A stretch of DNA of 64,000 bases from Lewinellaceae bacterium (GTDB lineage: Bacteria > Bacteroidota > Bacteroidia > Chitinophagales > Saprospiraceae). The stretch lies in assembly GCA_020636405.1 (NCBI GenBank), contig JACJXW010000005.1, positions 1,054,001-1,118,000 on the forward strand. Reading direction: 5' to 3'. Below the pieces are notes generated by a model. It saw nothing but the letters and a program-made list of their open reading frames with translations. It did not search any database and had not been told where the DNA came from. Positions 53,543 through 62,054 of the stretch are shown piece after piece. Both the position numbers and the translations under genes were made by a program. How positions within the stretch are numbered: the first letter of the stretch is position 1; each line of letters starts with the position of its first letter.

Positions 53543-53998
53543 ATGATAGAAAACAGGATCAAAGAACTGGGGCTGGAACTGCCGCCCCCGCCGCCCCCCG
53601 GCGGCATTTACCATCCGGTAGTCATTGTGGATAAGATGCTTTACGTATCGGGGCAGATCCCCATGCGGGCCGATGGTACGCTGGTCACCGGCACGGTAGG
53701 CAAGGACATGAGCGTGGAAGACGGCCAGCGGGCCGCCCGGCAGGTGGGCCTCACCATGCTGGCTACGATGAAGGCCCAGCTCGGCAACCTCGACGGCATC
53801 AAACGGCTGGTCAAAACCCTGGGCATGGTGAACTGCGAGCCCGGCTTCGGCAGCCAGCCGCTGGTCATCAACGGCTTCAGCGAACTGATGGTGGAACTGC
53901 TGGGCGAGCATAACGGCAAAGGCGCCAGGAGCGCCGTAGGCATGATATTGCCGCGGGGAGTGGCCGTGGAGATCGAAGCTATTTTTGAATTGAAGTAA
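53543..53998 (+). CDS. RidA-family (YjgF) enamine/imine deaminase
   Basis: 151 residues. A short proline-rich N-terminus (LELPPPPPPGGIYHPV), then the trimer-fold motifs DKMLYVSGQIPMRADG, GQRAARQVGLTMLATM and the terminal MILPRGVAVEIEAIFE, in which the conserved Arg that binds the carboxylate is in IPMRAD or LPRG. RidA hydrolyses reactive 2-aminoacrylate formed by PLP dehydratases, protecting other PLP enzymes. It is 16 bp downstream of the GntP gene and upstream of a PLP enzyme, as expected for a module that degrades D-serine- or threonine-like substrates. Confidence 0.92.
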   Translation: MIENRIKELGLELPPPPPPGGIYHPVVIVDKMLYVSGQIPMRADGTLVTGTVGKDMSVEDGQRAARQVGLTMLATMKAQLGNLDGIKRLVKTLGMVNCEPGFGSQPLVINGFSELMVELLGEHNGKGARSAVGMILPRGVAVEIEAIFELK

Positions 53999-54011
53999 AA
54001 TAGTTAATTTT

Positions 54012-54127
54012 TGATGTTTGATTTTTGAGGTGCGATGGAAACCATACCGGGTGCTCCGGATGGGCAGTTCCCTCCGGAAAATCGAAAATCGCACATCAAA
54101 CATCAAACATCGCACATCAAACATCCC
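54012..54127. repeat. Leader repeat and spaced inverted repeat before the DSD1-type gene
   Basis: Units of ATCAAAC/ATCGCAC are repeated at about 54089-54126, ending a few bases before the ATG at 54130. Part of it (about 54087-54110) is complementary to 54012-54035 (GATGTTTGATTTTTGAGGTG), forming a spaced hairpin in the leader. Confidence 0.6.
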
Positions 54128-54129
54128 CT

Positions 54130-55233
54130 ATGAATTGGTACCAGATATCGAATGAATCCGACGTCCCCTCTCCGGCGATGCTGGTGTTCCCGGATCGCAT
54201 CCGCGAGAACATCCGGCGGATGATCGCTGTGGCGGGCAGCCCGCAGCGGCTGAGGCCGCACGTCAAGACCCACAAATTGCCCCAGGTCATTAAGATGCAG
54301 TTGGAGGCTGGTATCAGCCGGTTCAAGTGCGCGACCATCAGGGAGGCGCAAATGGTGGCGGAGGCCGGCGGGGCGGATATATTGATGTCCTATCCGCTCT
54401 ACGGGCCGGCCTTGGGGCAGTTGTTCCAACTTATGGACAAGTACGCCGGTGTGCAGTTTTCCGCCATCGTAGACAATGCCCGGCACGCTCAATGGCTGGA
54501 AGCGGCCGCCCAGGAGCACGGCCGCCCGCTGGCGGCCTTTCTCGACCTGGACGTGGGCATGGAGCGTACCGGCATCAAGCCCGGCCCGGAAGCCCTGGAT
54601 CTGTACCGCTCCATGGCCCGCTCGCCCTGGTTGCAGCCGCGGGGGCTGCACGTCTACGACGGCCATCTGCACATACCGGACAGGGCGGAACGGGAAAAGG
54701 CCTGCGATGCCTGCTTTGCCCCGGTGGCGGAGATGATACAAGCCTTGAAAGCCGATGGCCTGCCGCCAGAAGAGCTGGTGTGCGGCGGGTCGCCCACCTT
54801 TCCCCTCCACGCCCGGTATCCGGAACGCACCCTGAGCCCGGGCACGACGTTGCTATGGGATGCGCGGTATGCTTCCCAATTCCGGGATATGGATTTCCTT
54901 CATGCCGCCGTCGCTTTTACCCGGGCCGTCAGCAAACCCGGAAAGGGTAAACTGTGCCTGGACCTGGGGCACAAGGCCATCGGTTCGGAGATGCAGTCGC
55001 CGCGGGCGGCTTTCTTCGGCATTCCAAAATACGAGCTGGCCGTACACAGCGAAGAACATATGGTCCTCGCTTTTGCGGGGGTGGAAAATTACGAGGTTGG
55101 GGACTGCCTCTACGCCATACCCACCCACATCTGCCCGACGATGGCCCTCCATGGGCAGGTATGGGTGGTGGAAGGAAACCGCGCGATAGAGCAGTGGCCG
55201 GTGGTGGCGAGGGAGCGGGCAGTGGAGATTTAA
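54130..55233 (+). CDS. DSD1/D-threonine aldolase-type PLP enzyme (alanine racemase-like fold)
   Basis: 367 residues from the ATG at 54130. The N-terminal barrel starts SPAMLVFPDRIRENI and has the PLP Lys in RPHVKTHKLPQV. Asp/Arg contacts include LDLDVGMERTG, and the C-terminal domain has the metal-binding pair His/Cys characteristic of the family near HAYEE-like positions (CLDLGHKAIGSEM; HICPTMALH). The family contains D-threonine aldolase, D-serine dehydratase and related enzymes. Given GntP and RidA upstream, conversion of a D-hydroxy-amino acid to a keto acid or glycine is likely. Which reaction occurs is not decided by sequence. Confidence 0.88.
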   Translation: MNWYQISNESDVPSPAMLVFPDRIRENIRRMIAVAGSPQRLRPHVKTHKLPQVIKMQLEAGISRFKCATIREAQMVAEAGGADILMSYPLYGPALGQLFQLMDKYAGVQFSAIVDNARHAQWLEAAAQEHGRPLAAFLDLDVGMERTGIKPGPEALDLYRSMARSPWLQPRGLHVYDGHLHIPDRAEREKACDACFAPVAEMIQALKADGLPPEELVCGGSPTFPLHARYPERTLSPGTTLLWDARYASQFRDMDFLHAAVAFTRAVSKPGKGKLCLDLGHKAIGSEMQSPRAAFFGIPKYELAVHSEEHMVLAFAGVENYEVGDCLYAIPTHICPTMALHGQVWVVEGNRAIEQWPVVARERAVEI

Positions 55234-55323
55234 GTAAGAGCCGAGGCTCAGGAAGTGCCAGCTCGGGCGCCCATTTATTCCTTTGATAGATTCGGACATA
55301 AAGAAATGATAATGTCAATCTAG

Positions 55324-55349
55324 AACTCCTTGAAATTTGGGGAGTTTTT
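55324..55349 (+). terminator. Probable terminator after the DSD1-type gene
   Basis: AACTCC / GGAGTT (6-bp stem, 55324-55346) with an 11-nt loop, followed by a T-run (55345-55349). A short stem, so partial termination is possible before the dipeptidase gene. Confidence 0.45.
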
Positions 55350-55423
55350 CCGGCTTCCGATTTCCGACTTGATCTAGACGGAATCAGTCTCTTAGTAAAC
55401 CAAGCAAATCGCATTGAAAAAAT

Positions 55424-56503
55424 ATGGACAAAGCTCCCCACTTCATCTTCGACGCCCACCTCGACCTGGCGATGAACGCCATGGAATGGAACCGCGACCT
55501 CACCCGGCCGGTGGCCGAGATCCGCACCAGGGAAAAAGGCATGACGGACAAACCGGACCGGGGGCACAGCACGGTCTCCCTGCCGGCTATGCGCGAGGGC
55601 CGGATCGGCCTGTGTGTGGCCACCCAGATCGCCCGCTACGTCAAGAAAAGCAACCCGTTGCCCGGCTGGCACTCTCCCGAGCAGGCCTGGGCGATGACGC
55701 AGGCCCAGCTGGCCTGGTACCGCTCTATGGAAGAGGCCGGGCATTTGACCCCCATAACCGATCTTCCGACGCTGGAAGCCCACTTAAAACGCTGGGAAAA
55801 CCCGTCCCCGGACGAACCCATCGGGTACATCCTCAGCCTGGAGGGCGCCGATTCCATGGTTACCCTAGGCCATGTGGAGCGCGCCTACCAGATGGGCCTG
55901 CGTGCCATCGGCCCGGCCCACTACGGCCCGGGGACATACGCCCAGGGAACCGACGCTACGGGGGGGATAGGGGAGAACGGCCGGGCACTGCTCCGGAAGA
56001 TGGAAGCGCTCAACATCATCCTGGATGCCACTCATTTGTGTGACGAAAGCTTCTGGGAGGCCATGGATCATTTTGCCGGCCCGGTTTGGGCCAGCCACAG
56101 CAACTGCCGCAGCCTGGTGCCCCACCACCGGCAGTTCAGCGATGAGCAACTCCGCGAACTCATCGGCCGCGGAGCCGTCATCGGCATGCCCCTGGATGCC
56201 TGGATGATGATACCCGGATGGGAAAAGGGCGTCTCCACCCCGGAAAAGGCCGGCCTTACCCTGGAGGCCATGGTAAACCACATCGACCACATCTGCCAGC
56301 TGGCAGGAAACGCCACCCATGTCGGCCTCGGTACCGACCTCGACGGCGGCTTCGGCAAGGAGCAATGCCCGGCGGACATCGACACCATTGCCAGCCTGCA
56401 GCAGCTGCCGGCCCTGCTGAAAAAGCGGGGGTACAACGAAAGGGACATCAAAAATATCCTGCATCAGAATTGGGTGGATTTTCTGCGACGGGCGTGGGGA
56501 TAG
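55424..56503 (+). CDS. Membrane dipeptidase-type Zn peptidase (M19)
   Basis: 359 residues, no signal peptide. Metal ligands: DAHLDLAM (His, Asp), the bridging Glu in LSLEGAD, DATHLCD and ASHSNCR (His), and GLGTDLDGGF (Asp). The M19/renal dipeptidase family hydrolyses dipeptides, including those with a D-amino acid at the C-terminal position. It lies 190 bp after the PLP enzyme gene, with a possible terminator between, so it may be expressed with or apart from the operon. The combination of a transporter, RidA, DSD1 enzyme and this peptidase suggests use of D-amino acid-containing peptides such as cell wall fragments. Confidence 0.93.
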   Translation: MDKAPHFIFDAHLDLAMNAMEWNRDLTRPVAEIRTREKGMTDKPDRGHSTVSLPAMREGRIGLCVATQIARYVKKSNPLPGWHSPEQAWAMTQAQLAWYRSMEEAGHLTPITDLPTLEAHLKRWENPSPDEPIGYILSLEGADSMVTLGHVERAYQMGLRAIGPAHYGPGTYAQGTDATGGIGENGRALLRKMEALNIILDATHLCDESFWEAMDHFAGPVWASHSNCRSLVPHHRQFSDEQLRELIGRGAVIGMPLDAWMMIPGWEKGVSTPEKAGLTLEAMVNHIDHICQLAGNATHVGLGTDLDGGFGKEQCPADIDTIASLQQLPALLKKRGYNERDIKNILHQNWVDFLRRAWG

Positions 56504-56550
56504 GCCCCCCCGCCATCCCTGTGGAATAATTGCAAATTCCACAGAGTGAA

Positions 56551-57345
56551 CCAAAAATTTTTGGCATCGGAGACGATTGGTCAACGCTGCTCTCGGCCCG
56601 CCAAATTTATTTGGCGTCGGAGACGATTGGTCAACGCTGCCCTCGGCCCGCCGAATTTATTTGGCGTCAGAGACGATTGGTCAACGCTGCTCTCGGCCCG
56701 CCAAATTTATTTGGCGTCGGAGACGATTGGTCAACGCTGCTCTCGGCCCGCCAAATTTATTTGGCGTCGGAGACGAGTGGTCAACGCTGCTCTCGGCCCG
56801 CCAAATTTATTTGGCGTCGGAGACGATGACTGTGACTCTGGGTTTCCGGGTTAGCGTCTTTATCGTCTTTGACCCAAATACACTGACGCATAACTGGTCA
56901 GCGTGCCCTCGACCCGCCGAATTTATTTGGCGTCGGAGACGATTGGTCAACGCTGTTCTCGGCCCGCCAAATTTATTTGGCGTCGGAGACGAGTGGTCAA
57001 CGCTGCTCTCGGCCCGCCAAATTTATTTGGCGTCGGAGACGAGTGGTCAACGCTGCTCTCAGCCGCCAAATTTATTTGGCGTCAGAGACGATGGTCAACG
57101 CTGCTCTCACCGCCAAATTTATTTGGCGTCGGAGACAGTGGTCAACGCTGCTCTCGGCCGCCAAATTTATTTGGCATCGGAGACGAGTGGTCAACGCTGC
57201 TCTCGGCCCGCCAAATTTATTTGGCGTCGGAGACGATTGGTCAACGCTGCTCTCGGCCCGCCAAATTTATTTGGCATCGGAGACGAGTGGTCAACGCTGC
57301 TCTCGGCCCGCCAAATTTATTTGGCGTCGGAGACGATGACTGTGA
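56551..57345. repeat. 50-bp tandem repeat block, about 15 units
   Basis: Units of 50 bp start CCAAATTTATTTGGCGTCGG and end TCTCGGCCCG; units 1-6 run 56551-56827 and units 7-15 from 56917 on. Each carries a perfect hairpin CGCCAAAT-TT-ATTTGGCG. A few units are 46-49 bp through deletion. The unit length is not a multiple of three, so all three plus frames stay open, repeating a 50-residue peptide per 150 bp. There is no start or composition that would support coding. Not a CRISPR: there are no variable spacers. Confidence 0.92.
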
Positions 57346-57800
57346 CTCTGGGTTTCCGGGTTAGCGTCTTTATCGTCTTTGACCCAAATACACTGACGCA
57401 TAACTGGTCAGCGTATACTGACAACGCAGGCGTTCGTCAGTATAAATTTGGGTTTCCGGGTTGTCGTCTTTGTCGTCTTCGGCCCAAATAAATTTGGGGT
57501 TTCCAGGTTGGCGTATTAGTGGTCAACGCAGCCCTCGGCCCGCCAAATTTATTTGGCGTCGGAGACGATGACTGTGACTCTGGGTTTCCGGGTTTTCGTC
57601 TTTGTCGTCTTCGACCCAAATACACTGACGCATAACTGGTCAGCGTATACTGACAACGCAGGCGTTCGTCAGTATAAATTTGGGTTTCCGGGTTTTCGTC
57701 TTTGTCGTCTTCGATCCCAAATACACTGACGCATAACTGGTCAGCGTATACTGACAACGCAGGCGTTCGTCAGTATAAATTTGGGTTTCCGGGTTGGGGT
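57346..57800. repeat. Second repeat family, interleaved modules
   Basis: A module beginning TGACTGTGACTCTGGG with TTTCCGGG and CCCAAATACACTGACGCATA (copies near 56827, 57338, 57566 and 57690) and a hairpin ACTGACAACGC / GCGTTCGTCAGT (near 57417, 57647 and 57750) alternate. One more 50-bp unit lies at 57541. The block ends about 40 bp before the paired activator sites of unit 4. Confidence 0.8.
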
Positions 57801-57841
57801 TGGGACTGCGTGCAGGCCGCACATCAAAAAAACTCCGGCAT

Positions 57842-57878
57842 TGTTCGCATCCGAACAAATAGTGTTCGATAACGAACA
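57842..57878. promoter_or_regulatory. Paired 16-bp palindromic activator sites, unit 4
   Basis: TGTTCGCATCCGAACA (57842-57857) and TGTTCGATAACGAACA (57863-57878), perfect arms, centres 21 bp apart, 54 bp upstream of the promoter GG. Confidence 0.78.
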
Positions 57879-57930
57879 ATTGGCTGTGGGTTCTTGGCTT
57901 TAAGTTACTGGTAATCAGTTGCTTTGGCCT

Positions 57931-57946
57931 TGGCATGAATATTGGC
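57931..57946 (+). promoter_or_regulatory. Sigma-54-type promoter, unit 4
   Basis: TGGCATGAATATTGGC: the -24 box is perfect; the -12 box is TTGG where TTGC is expected. It is the weakest of the five, but the paired sites are the clearest. Confidence 0.5.
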
Positions 57947-57954
57947 TCTTTTGG

Positions 57955-58017
57955 GCAGGGGCGGGCCGTTATCCCTTTAGCTATCCACATTTACCGGGAA
58001 AAACGGGTTGCCTCTGC
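57955..58017 (+). promoter_or_regulatory. Leader hairpin, unit 4
   Basis: The arm GCAGGGGCGGGCCGTTATCC (57955-57975) pairs with 57996-58017 with several mismatches. It matches the leaders of units 2 and 3 in placement and in the shared CCGTT / AACGG core. The start codon is 14 bp further on. Confidence 0.6.
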
Positions 58018-58030
58018 AAAAAATGAACCC

Positions 58031-60439
58031 ATGCTGCAAAATTACCTGAAAATCACCTGGCGCAACATTTGGAAGAACAAGGCCTTTAGCCTTATTACCG
58101 TTGGCGGCCTCAGCCTGAGCATGGCGGCCTGCATGTTATTCATCATGCTCATCAAGGGCGCGCACGAGTTCGATAATTTCCATCCGGAAGGCGAACGGGT
58201 ATACCGCATTCTGACGGATGCCCAGCGCAAGAACGGCGGTTCTGAGCGCTACGCCACCTCTCCTTATGTGGTGGCCAGTAAGCTGGCGGAAAGTTACAGC
58301 TTTGTAGAAGCCTGGACCCCCTTTTGTTCCGCCCTGAACGGAGAAGTAAAGCAAGGGGATAACCTGCAGCGGCTGCAGGGACTGTTCACCACCCCTTCTT
58401 TTTTTGAGGCCTTCGGTTTCCGGCTGGAACAGGGAGATGCGGCGGCGGCCCTTTCTGAGCCCTATTCGCTGGTACTGACGAAGGCCACGGCGGAGCGCCT
58501 GTTCGGCAAAGAGGCGCCCCTGGGCAGAACGGTGGAAATGCCTGGTTATGAGGCCTATTTTACAGTTACCGGACTGCTGGCGGAGTTTCCCGGCAAGACT
58601 CACCTGGAGTTTGAAGCGTTGGCTTCCTTTTCCACCGTTCCGGCACTGGAAGCCGCAGGCATTATCAACAACATTTCCGGAAACTGGCAGAATTATTACA
58701 GCACCTACAATTTCATCCGCCTGAAGGAACAGGTGGAGCCGGAAACTGTAGAACAGGCACTGGCAACGGTGGCAGAGGCCGGATATCAGGGCCTGCAGCT
58801 GGAAACGCGGGACGCAGGTTACCGCTTTGAGTTACAACCCTTGTCTGCCATCACCCCTGGGCCGATACTGTCCAACAGCATGGGGCGGGGCCTCCCCGAA
58901 TTCCTGTTGTGGTTTCTGGCGGGGCTGGGGCTGATAGTCGTCTTCTCGGCCTCATTCAATTATACCAACCTGACCATTGCCCGGGCGGTGGGCCGCATGA
59001 AGGAAGTGGGGGTGCGGAAAACCTTCGGCGCCAACCGCCGGCAGGTCTTCGGGCAGTTTCTTGCCGAGGCGGTGGTTATGGCGGTGATCTCGCTGGTGCT
59101 GGCCTACCCCTTGCTGAAGCTGGCTATACAGGGCTTCAATCAATTGCAGTTCACTGAATTTACAGATATGAACCTAAAGGAGGACCTGGCGCTGTACGCC
59201 TGGTTCATCTTATTTGCCGTAGGGGTTGGCCTTCTGGCGGGAGTCCTACCGGCGGCAGTGTTGTCAAAAACGAAGCCATTGGCTATTCTGCAAAAACTGA
59301 GTAACCTGAAGGTCATGCAGGGCGTTGGCCTGCGCAAGGCCCTTCTGGGTATACAGCTTTCCGTTTCGCTGATCTTTCTCATCCTGGTGACCATCGCCTG
59401 GAAACAGATCAACGTGGCGCTGGTTATGAATTTCGGCTTTGCCCAGGCTCAGGTCCTGAATGTAAACATGCAGGGGCACGACATGGAGAAACTGCGCCCG
59501 GCCTTTGCCGCGGTAAGCGGGGTAGAACAGATCTCCGCTATTTCCCACAGCATGGGCACCTGGGCGGACAGTAAGGTGGGCCTGCGGGTGCGGGAAGAGG
59601 AGGAGCCGGTTGAGGTGCGGGATTATGTTGTCGACCACGAATACATACCCAATTTCGGGCTGAAACTGGCAGCCGGTGAGAACTTCCCGGAAGCGCCGGA
59701 ACAGCAACGGGAGCGTTTCGCCATCGTCAACGAAACCTTCCTCGAGCAGTTCCAACTGGGTACGCCGGCTGAAGCGCTGGGCAAAACCATATGGATGGGA
59801 GACAGCACCCGCCTCGCAATTCAGGGTGTGCTGGAGGATTTCTATTACAAACCGGCCGTATACCAGCTGGAGCCGCTACTGTTGCGTTATAACCCGGGCC
59901 AACTCGGTGTTCTTAACCTAAGGGTGGGCAGCCAGGATCCTACGGCCACCATCGCCGCTCTGGAGCGCGCTTGGGAGAAAATAGACCCGGTTCATCCCTT
60001 TACGTACCAGTTTTTTGACGATGCTGTGCGAGAGAACTACGCCAACTTTGTCGACCTGGCCTGGATCGTGGGCTTCTTCGCCCTGCTGGGCATCGTGATC
60101 GCCCTGATGGGCCTGTTGGGCATCGCCATTTATACTGTGGAAACCCGGAGGAAAGAGGTCAGCATTCGCAAGGTCCTGGGGGCAAGCATGAAGGACGTCG
60201 TGTGGCTGTTGTCCAAGTCTTATTTCGTGCTACTGGGGGTTGCGATTTTGGTAGCAGTTCCCATAAGCATACTGTTGGGCAGGCAATTTTTACAACAATT
60301 TACCATTCAGCTGGAGATGAAGGCATTGCTCTTCCTGCCTGGTATTCTGCTGCTGCTCTCGCTGGTGGCGCTGACGGTGCTTTCGCAGGCGTGGCGGGCG
60401 GCGGTGGGGAATCCGGTGGAGGCCTTGAAGAACGAATAG
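58031..60439 (+). CDS. FtsX/MacB-type ABC permease, unit 4 (stand-alone)
   Basis: 802 residues from MLQNYLKITWRNIW (ATG at 58031). First helix (ITVGGLSLSMAACMLFIMLI), MacB-type domain, first FtsX core with MKEVGVRKTFGANRRQ, second domain, second core with KEVSIRKVLGAS, and the end WRAAVGNPVEALKNE. The frame is intact. It stands alone without ATPase or adaptor. It is the most divergent of the paralogues. The paired activator sites are upstream, with the tandem-repeat block before them. Confidence 0.93.
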   Translation: MLQNYLKITWRNIWKNKAFSLITVGGLSLSMAACMLFIMLIKGAHEFDNFHPEGERVYRILTDAQRKNGGSERYATSPYVVASKLAESYSFVEAWTPFCSALNGEVKQGDNLQRLQGLFTTPSFFEAFGFRLEQGDAAAALSEPYSLVLTKATAERLFGKEAPLGRTVEMPGYEAYFTVTGLLAEFPGKTHLEFEALASFSTVPALEAAGIINNISGNWQNYYSTYNFIRLKEQVEPETVEQALATVAEAGYQGLQLETRDAGYRFELQPLSAITPGPILSNSMGRGLPEFLLWFLAGLGLIVVFSASFNYTNLTIARAVGRMKEVGVRKTFGANRRQVFGQFLAEAVVMAVISLVLAYPLLKLAIQGFNQLQFTEFTDMNLKEDLALYAWFILFAVGVGLLAGVLPAAVLSKTKPLAILQKLSNLKVMQGVGLRKALLGIQLSVSLIFLILVTIAWKQINVALVMNFGFAQAQVLNVNMQGHDMEKLRPAFAAVSGVEQISAISHSMGTWADSKVGLRVREEEEPVEVRDYVVDHEYIPNFGLKLAAGENFPEAPEQQRERFAIVNETFLEQFQLGTPAEALGKTIWMGDSTRLAIQGVLEDFYYKPAVYQLEPLLLRYNPGQLGVLNLRVGSQDPTATIAALERAWEKIDPVHPFTYQFFDDAVRENYANFVDLAWIVGFFALLGIVIALMGLLGIAIYTVETRRKEVSIRKVLGASMKDVVWLLSKSYFVLLGVAILVAVPISILLGRQFLQQFTIQLEMKALLFLPGILLLLSLVALTVLSQAWRAAVGNPVEALKNE

Positions 60440-60813
60440 GAAAAGGGCCTTGCATGGCCGGGGGCGGCGGAGCAGAGGTGGTTCCGTGGAGCCAGGCCAA
60501 GATTTTCCAGGTCTTCAAGATCTGGAAAATTTGGCATGAGCCCCAAAGTTAGCCCGCAGAAAGATATTTTTCCGGACAGTCGCCGCCCCAAAATTGGGGT
60601 CCAATAGCAACCTTTTTGAAGGAAAAAATTGGCTACCCGTCCAAGGTTGGACAAGTTCGCGGCCGGATTTCGGTGTTCGCAACCGCGGCAGGCTGCTTCA
60701 GCTCCCCTGCTTCCGATAGTGTCCAACGTTAGATCGGCAGCCTGGAGATTAGTTAATTTACTGATAATCATAATTTTGTATTTCATTAATTCCTTCCTGC
60801 ATTTACAAAGAAC
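60440..60813. other. Intergenic stretch with hairpins
   Basis: About 375 bp. A long stem ATTTTCCAG ... CTGGAAAAT (60502-60530) may end unit 4, although no T-tract follows. CCCCAA-AA-TTGGGG lies near 60588. A single palindrome CGTCCAAGGTTGGACA (60638-60653) resembles an activator site, but no partner at 21 bp exists. TAATTTTG (60771-60778) could be the -7 box for the next gene. Confidence 0.45.
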
Positions 60814-61872
60814 ATGATAAGGATCACTTTTTTCTCCTTGCTTACGGCCTTTGCGGCCGCGTTGCCCGCTCAGGGCAATAAGCAGCTCTCCATCCGCGTC
60901 GATGAAAAGGCGGAGCTGCTGCTAACGGTACAGTATCTTTCCGATTATTTTCTGATCTCGGAAGCCGAGCTGGATTATAAGAAAGAGTTGGAGGTGGCCT
61001 TCAGCGCGTACCGGGAGCACCCGGCCGTGGAGTTGTTTAAATCCATGTCGCAGAGCTATTTTGCTTTCGATAAGCCGATTGAATTTATCTGCCACTATTC
61101 CTTCCCCGAACTGGAAGTGGCCGTACCCTTCGAGGAAAATCACCTGATCTACTGGAAATATCGGGACACGCTGGGCCTCTTCATCCACGAGTTGAAGGAT
61201 TTCTATGAGCGCTCTTCTTTTCACAGTTTTTTTGAGGGACAGAAACCTTTCTACGATTCTGTGGTGGCGGATGTCCGCACCAAGCTGAGCAATACCGATT
61301 ACATAAGGTTGTTCGAAGCGTACTACCGCTCCAGCCAGGCTTCCTACAATGTGATCATCAGCCCACTGCTGCACAGCGGCGGCTTCGGGCCCCGCCTTAA
61401 GCGGCCAGACGGCAGCAACGATCTCTTTGCCTTCATCGGGCCATCGGCCGATAGCGGAGCCTTCCCGCAATTCAATACCCAGTACCTGGCCTTCGACCTG
61501 ATCCTGCACGAATTCAGCCACTCCTTCTGCAACCCGGTGATCAATATGTACTATGAGCAGTTGGAAAAGTTCGAATGCCTGTACGATCCCATTGCAGAAG
61601 CCATGGAGAAGCAAGGATACGGGAATTGGAAAACCTGCCTTTACGAGCATCTGGTGCGGGCCTCCGTGGTGCGTCTGGTGCACCGGGCTTTTGGGGAAAA
61701 GTACGCCCAAGCCCTGCGCCAATGGGAGGTAGAGGAAGGCAGTTTCGTCCATCTGGATGGCATCCTGGCTGTCCTGGAGGACTACGAGGGCAATGAAGGA
61801 GTGGCATTCAACAGCATCGGGCCCGGCCTGGTGGCTTACTTTGAGGGGCAGGTGGGCACAGTATGCAAATGA
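60814..61872 (+). CDS. DUF4932-like secreted zinc metalloprotease candidate
   Basis: 352 residues with a signal peptide (MIRITFFSLLTAFAAALPAQ). The motif HEFSHSF (near residue 234) is HExxH-like, with the metal-binding His pair and catalytic Glu. The region YNVIISPLLHSGGFGPRL and the following 'LILHEFSHSF' helix match DUF4932, a Bacteroidetes family with predicted gluzincin activity. A third ligand is probably the Glu in CLYEHLVRA. It lies between units 4 and 5 in the same direction, but does not share their sigma-54 sites. The substrate is unknown. Confidence 0.78.
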   Translation: MIRITFFSLLTAFAAALPAQGNKQLSIRVDEKAELLLTVQYLSDYFLISEAELDYKKELEVAFSAYREHPAVELFKSMSQSYFAFDKPIEFICHYSFPELEVAVPFEENHLIYWKYRDTLGLFIHELKDFYERSSFHSFFEGQKPFYDSVVADVRTKLSNTDYIRLFEAYYRSSQASYNVIISPLLHSGGFGPRLKRPDGSNDLFAFIGPSADSGAFPQFNTQYLAFDLILHEFSHSFCNPVINMYYEQLEKFECLYDPIAEAMEKQGYGNWKTCLYEHLVRASVVRLVHRAFGEKYAQALRQWEVEEGSFVHLDGILAVLEDYEGNEGVAFNSIGPGLVAYFEGQVGTVCK

Positions 61873-61953
61873 ACCGCTCGGGATGCCGGTTTCTATAAAT
61901 GAGAAAGGGGCGTTTTCAACCTAACAGATAGATCTGGCGTGTCCCGGTATGAC

Positions 61954-61991
61954 TGTCCATTTCCGAACACTCTTTTGTCCGCCATCGTACA
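61954..61991. promoter_or_regulatory. Paired 16-bp palindromic activator sites, unit 5
   Basis: TGTCCATTTCCGAACA (61954-61969) and TGTCCGCCATCGTACA (61976-61991). Each has one arm mismatch and the spacing is 22 bp, so this is the most diverged pair. The promoter GG is 65 bp downstream. Confidence 0.65.
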
Positions 61992-62054
61992 ACTTCAGCG
62001 TTATTTTTTGGATGATTGTTTTTTAATTATTTGATTATTAGCTTATTGTGATTT

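Noticed and set aside
56551..57345. CRISPR array
   Set aside because: Repeats are directly adjacent with no variable spacers; units differ only by point changes and small deletions, and no cas gene is in the window.
56577..57491. A 304-residue repeat protein
   Set aside because: All three frames are open because of the 50-bp period; composition, lack of start signal, and frame rotation show non-coding tandem DNA.
60638..60653. A sixth activator pair upstream of the DUF4932 gene
   Set aside because: CGTCCAAGGTTGGACA is a good single dyad, but there is no second dyad at 21-22 bp and no -24/-12 boxes follow.
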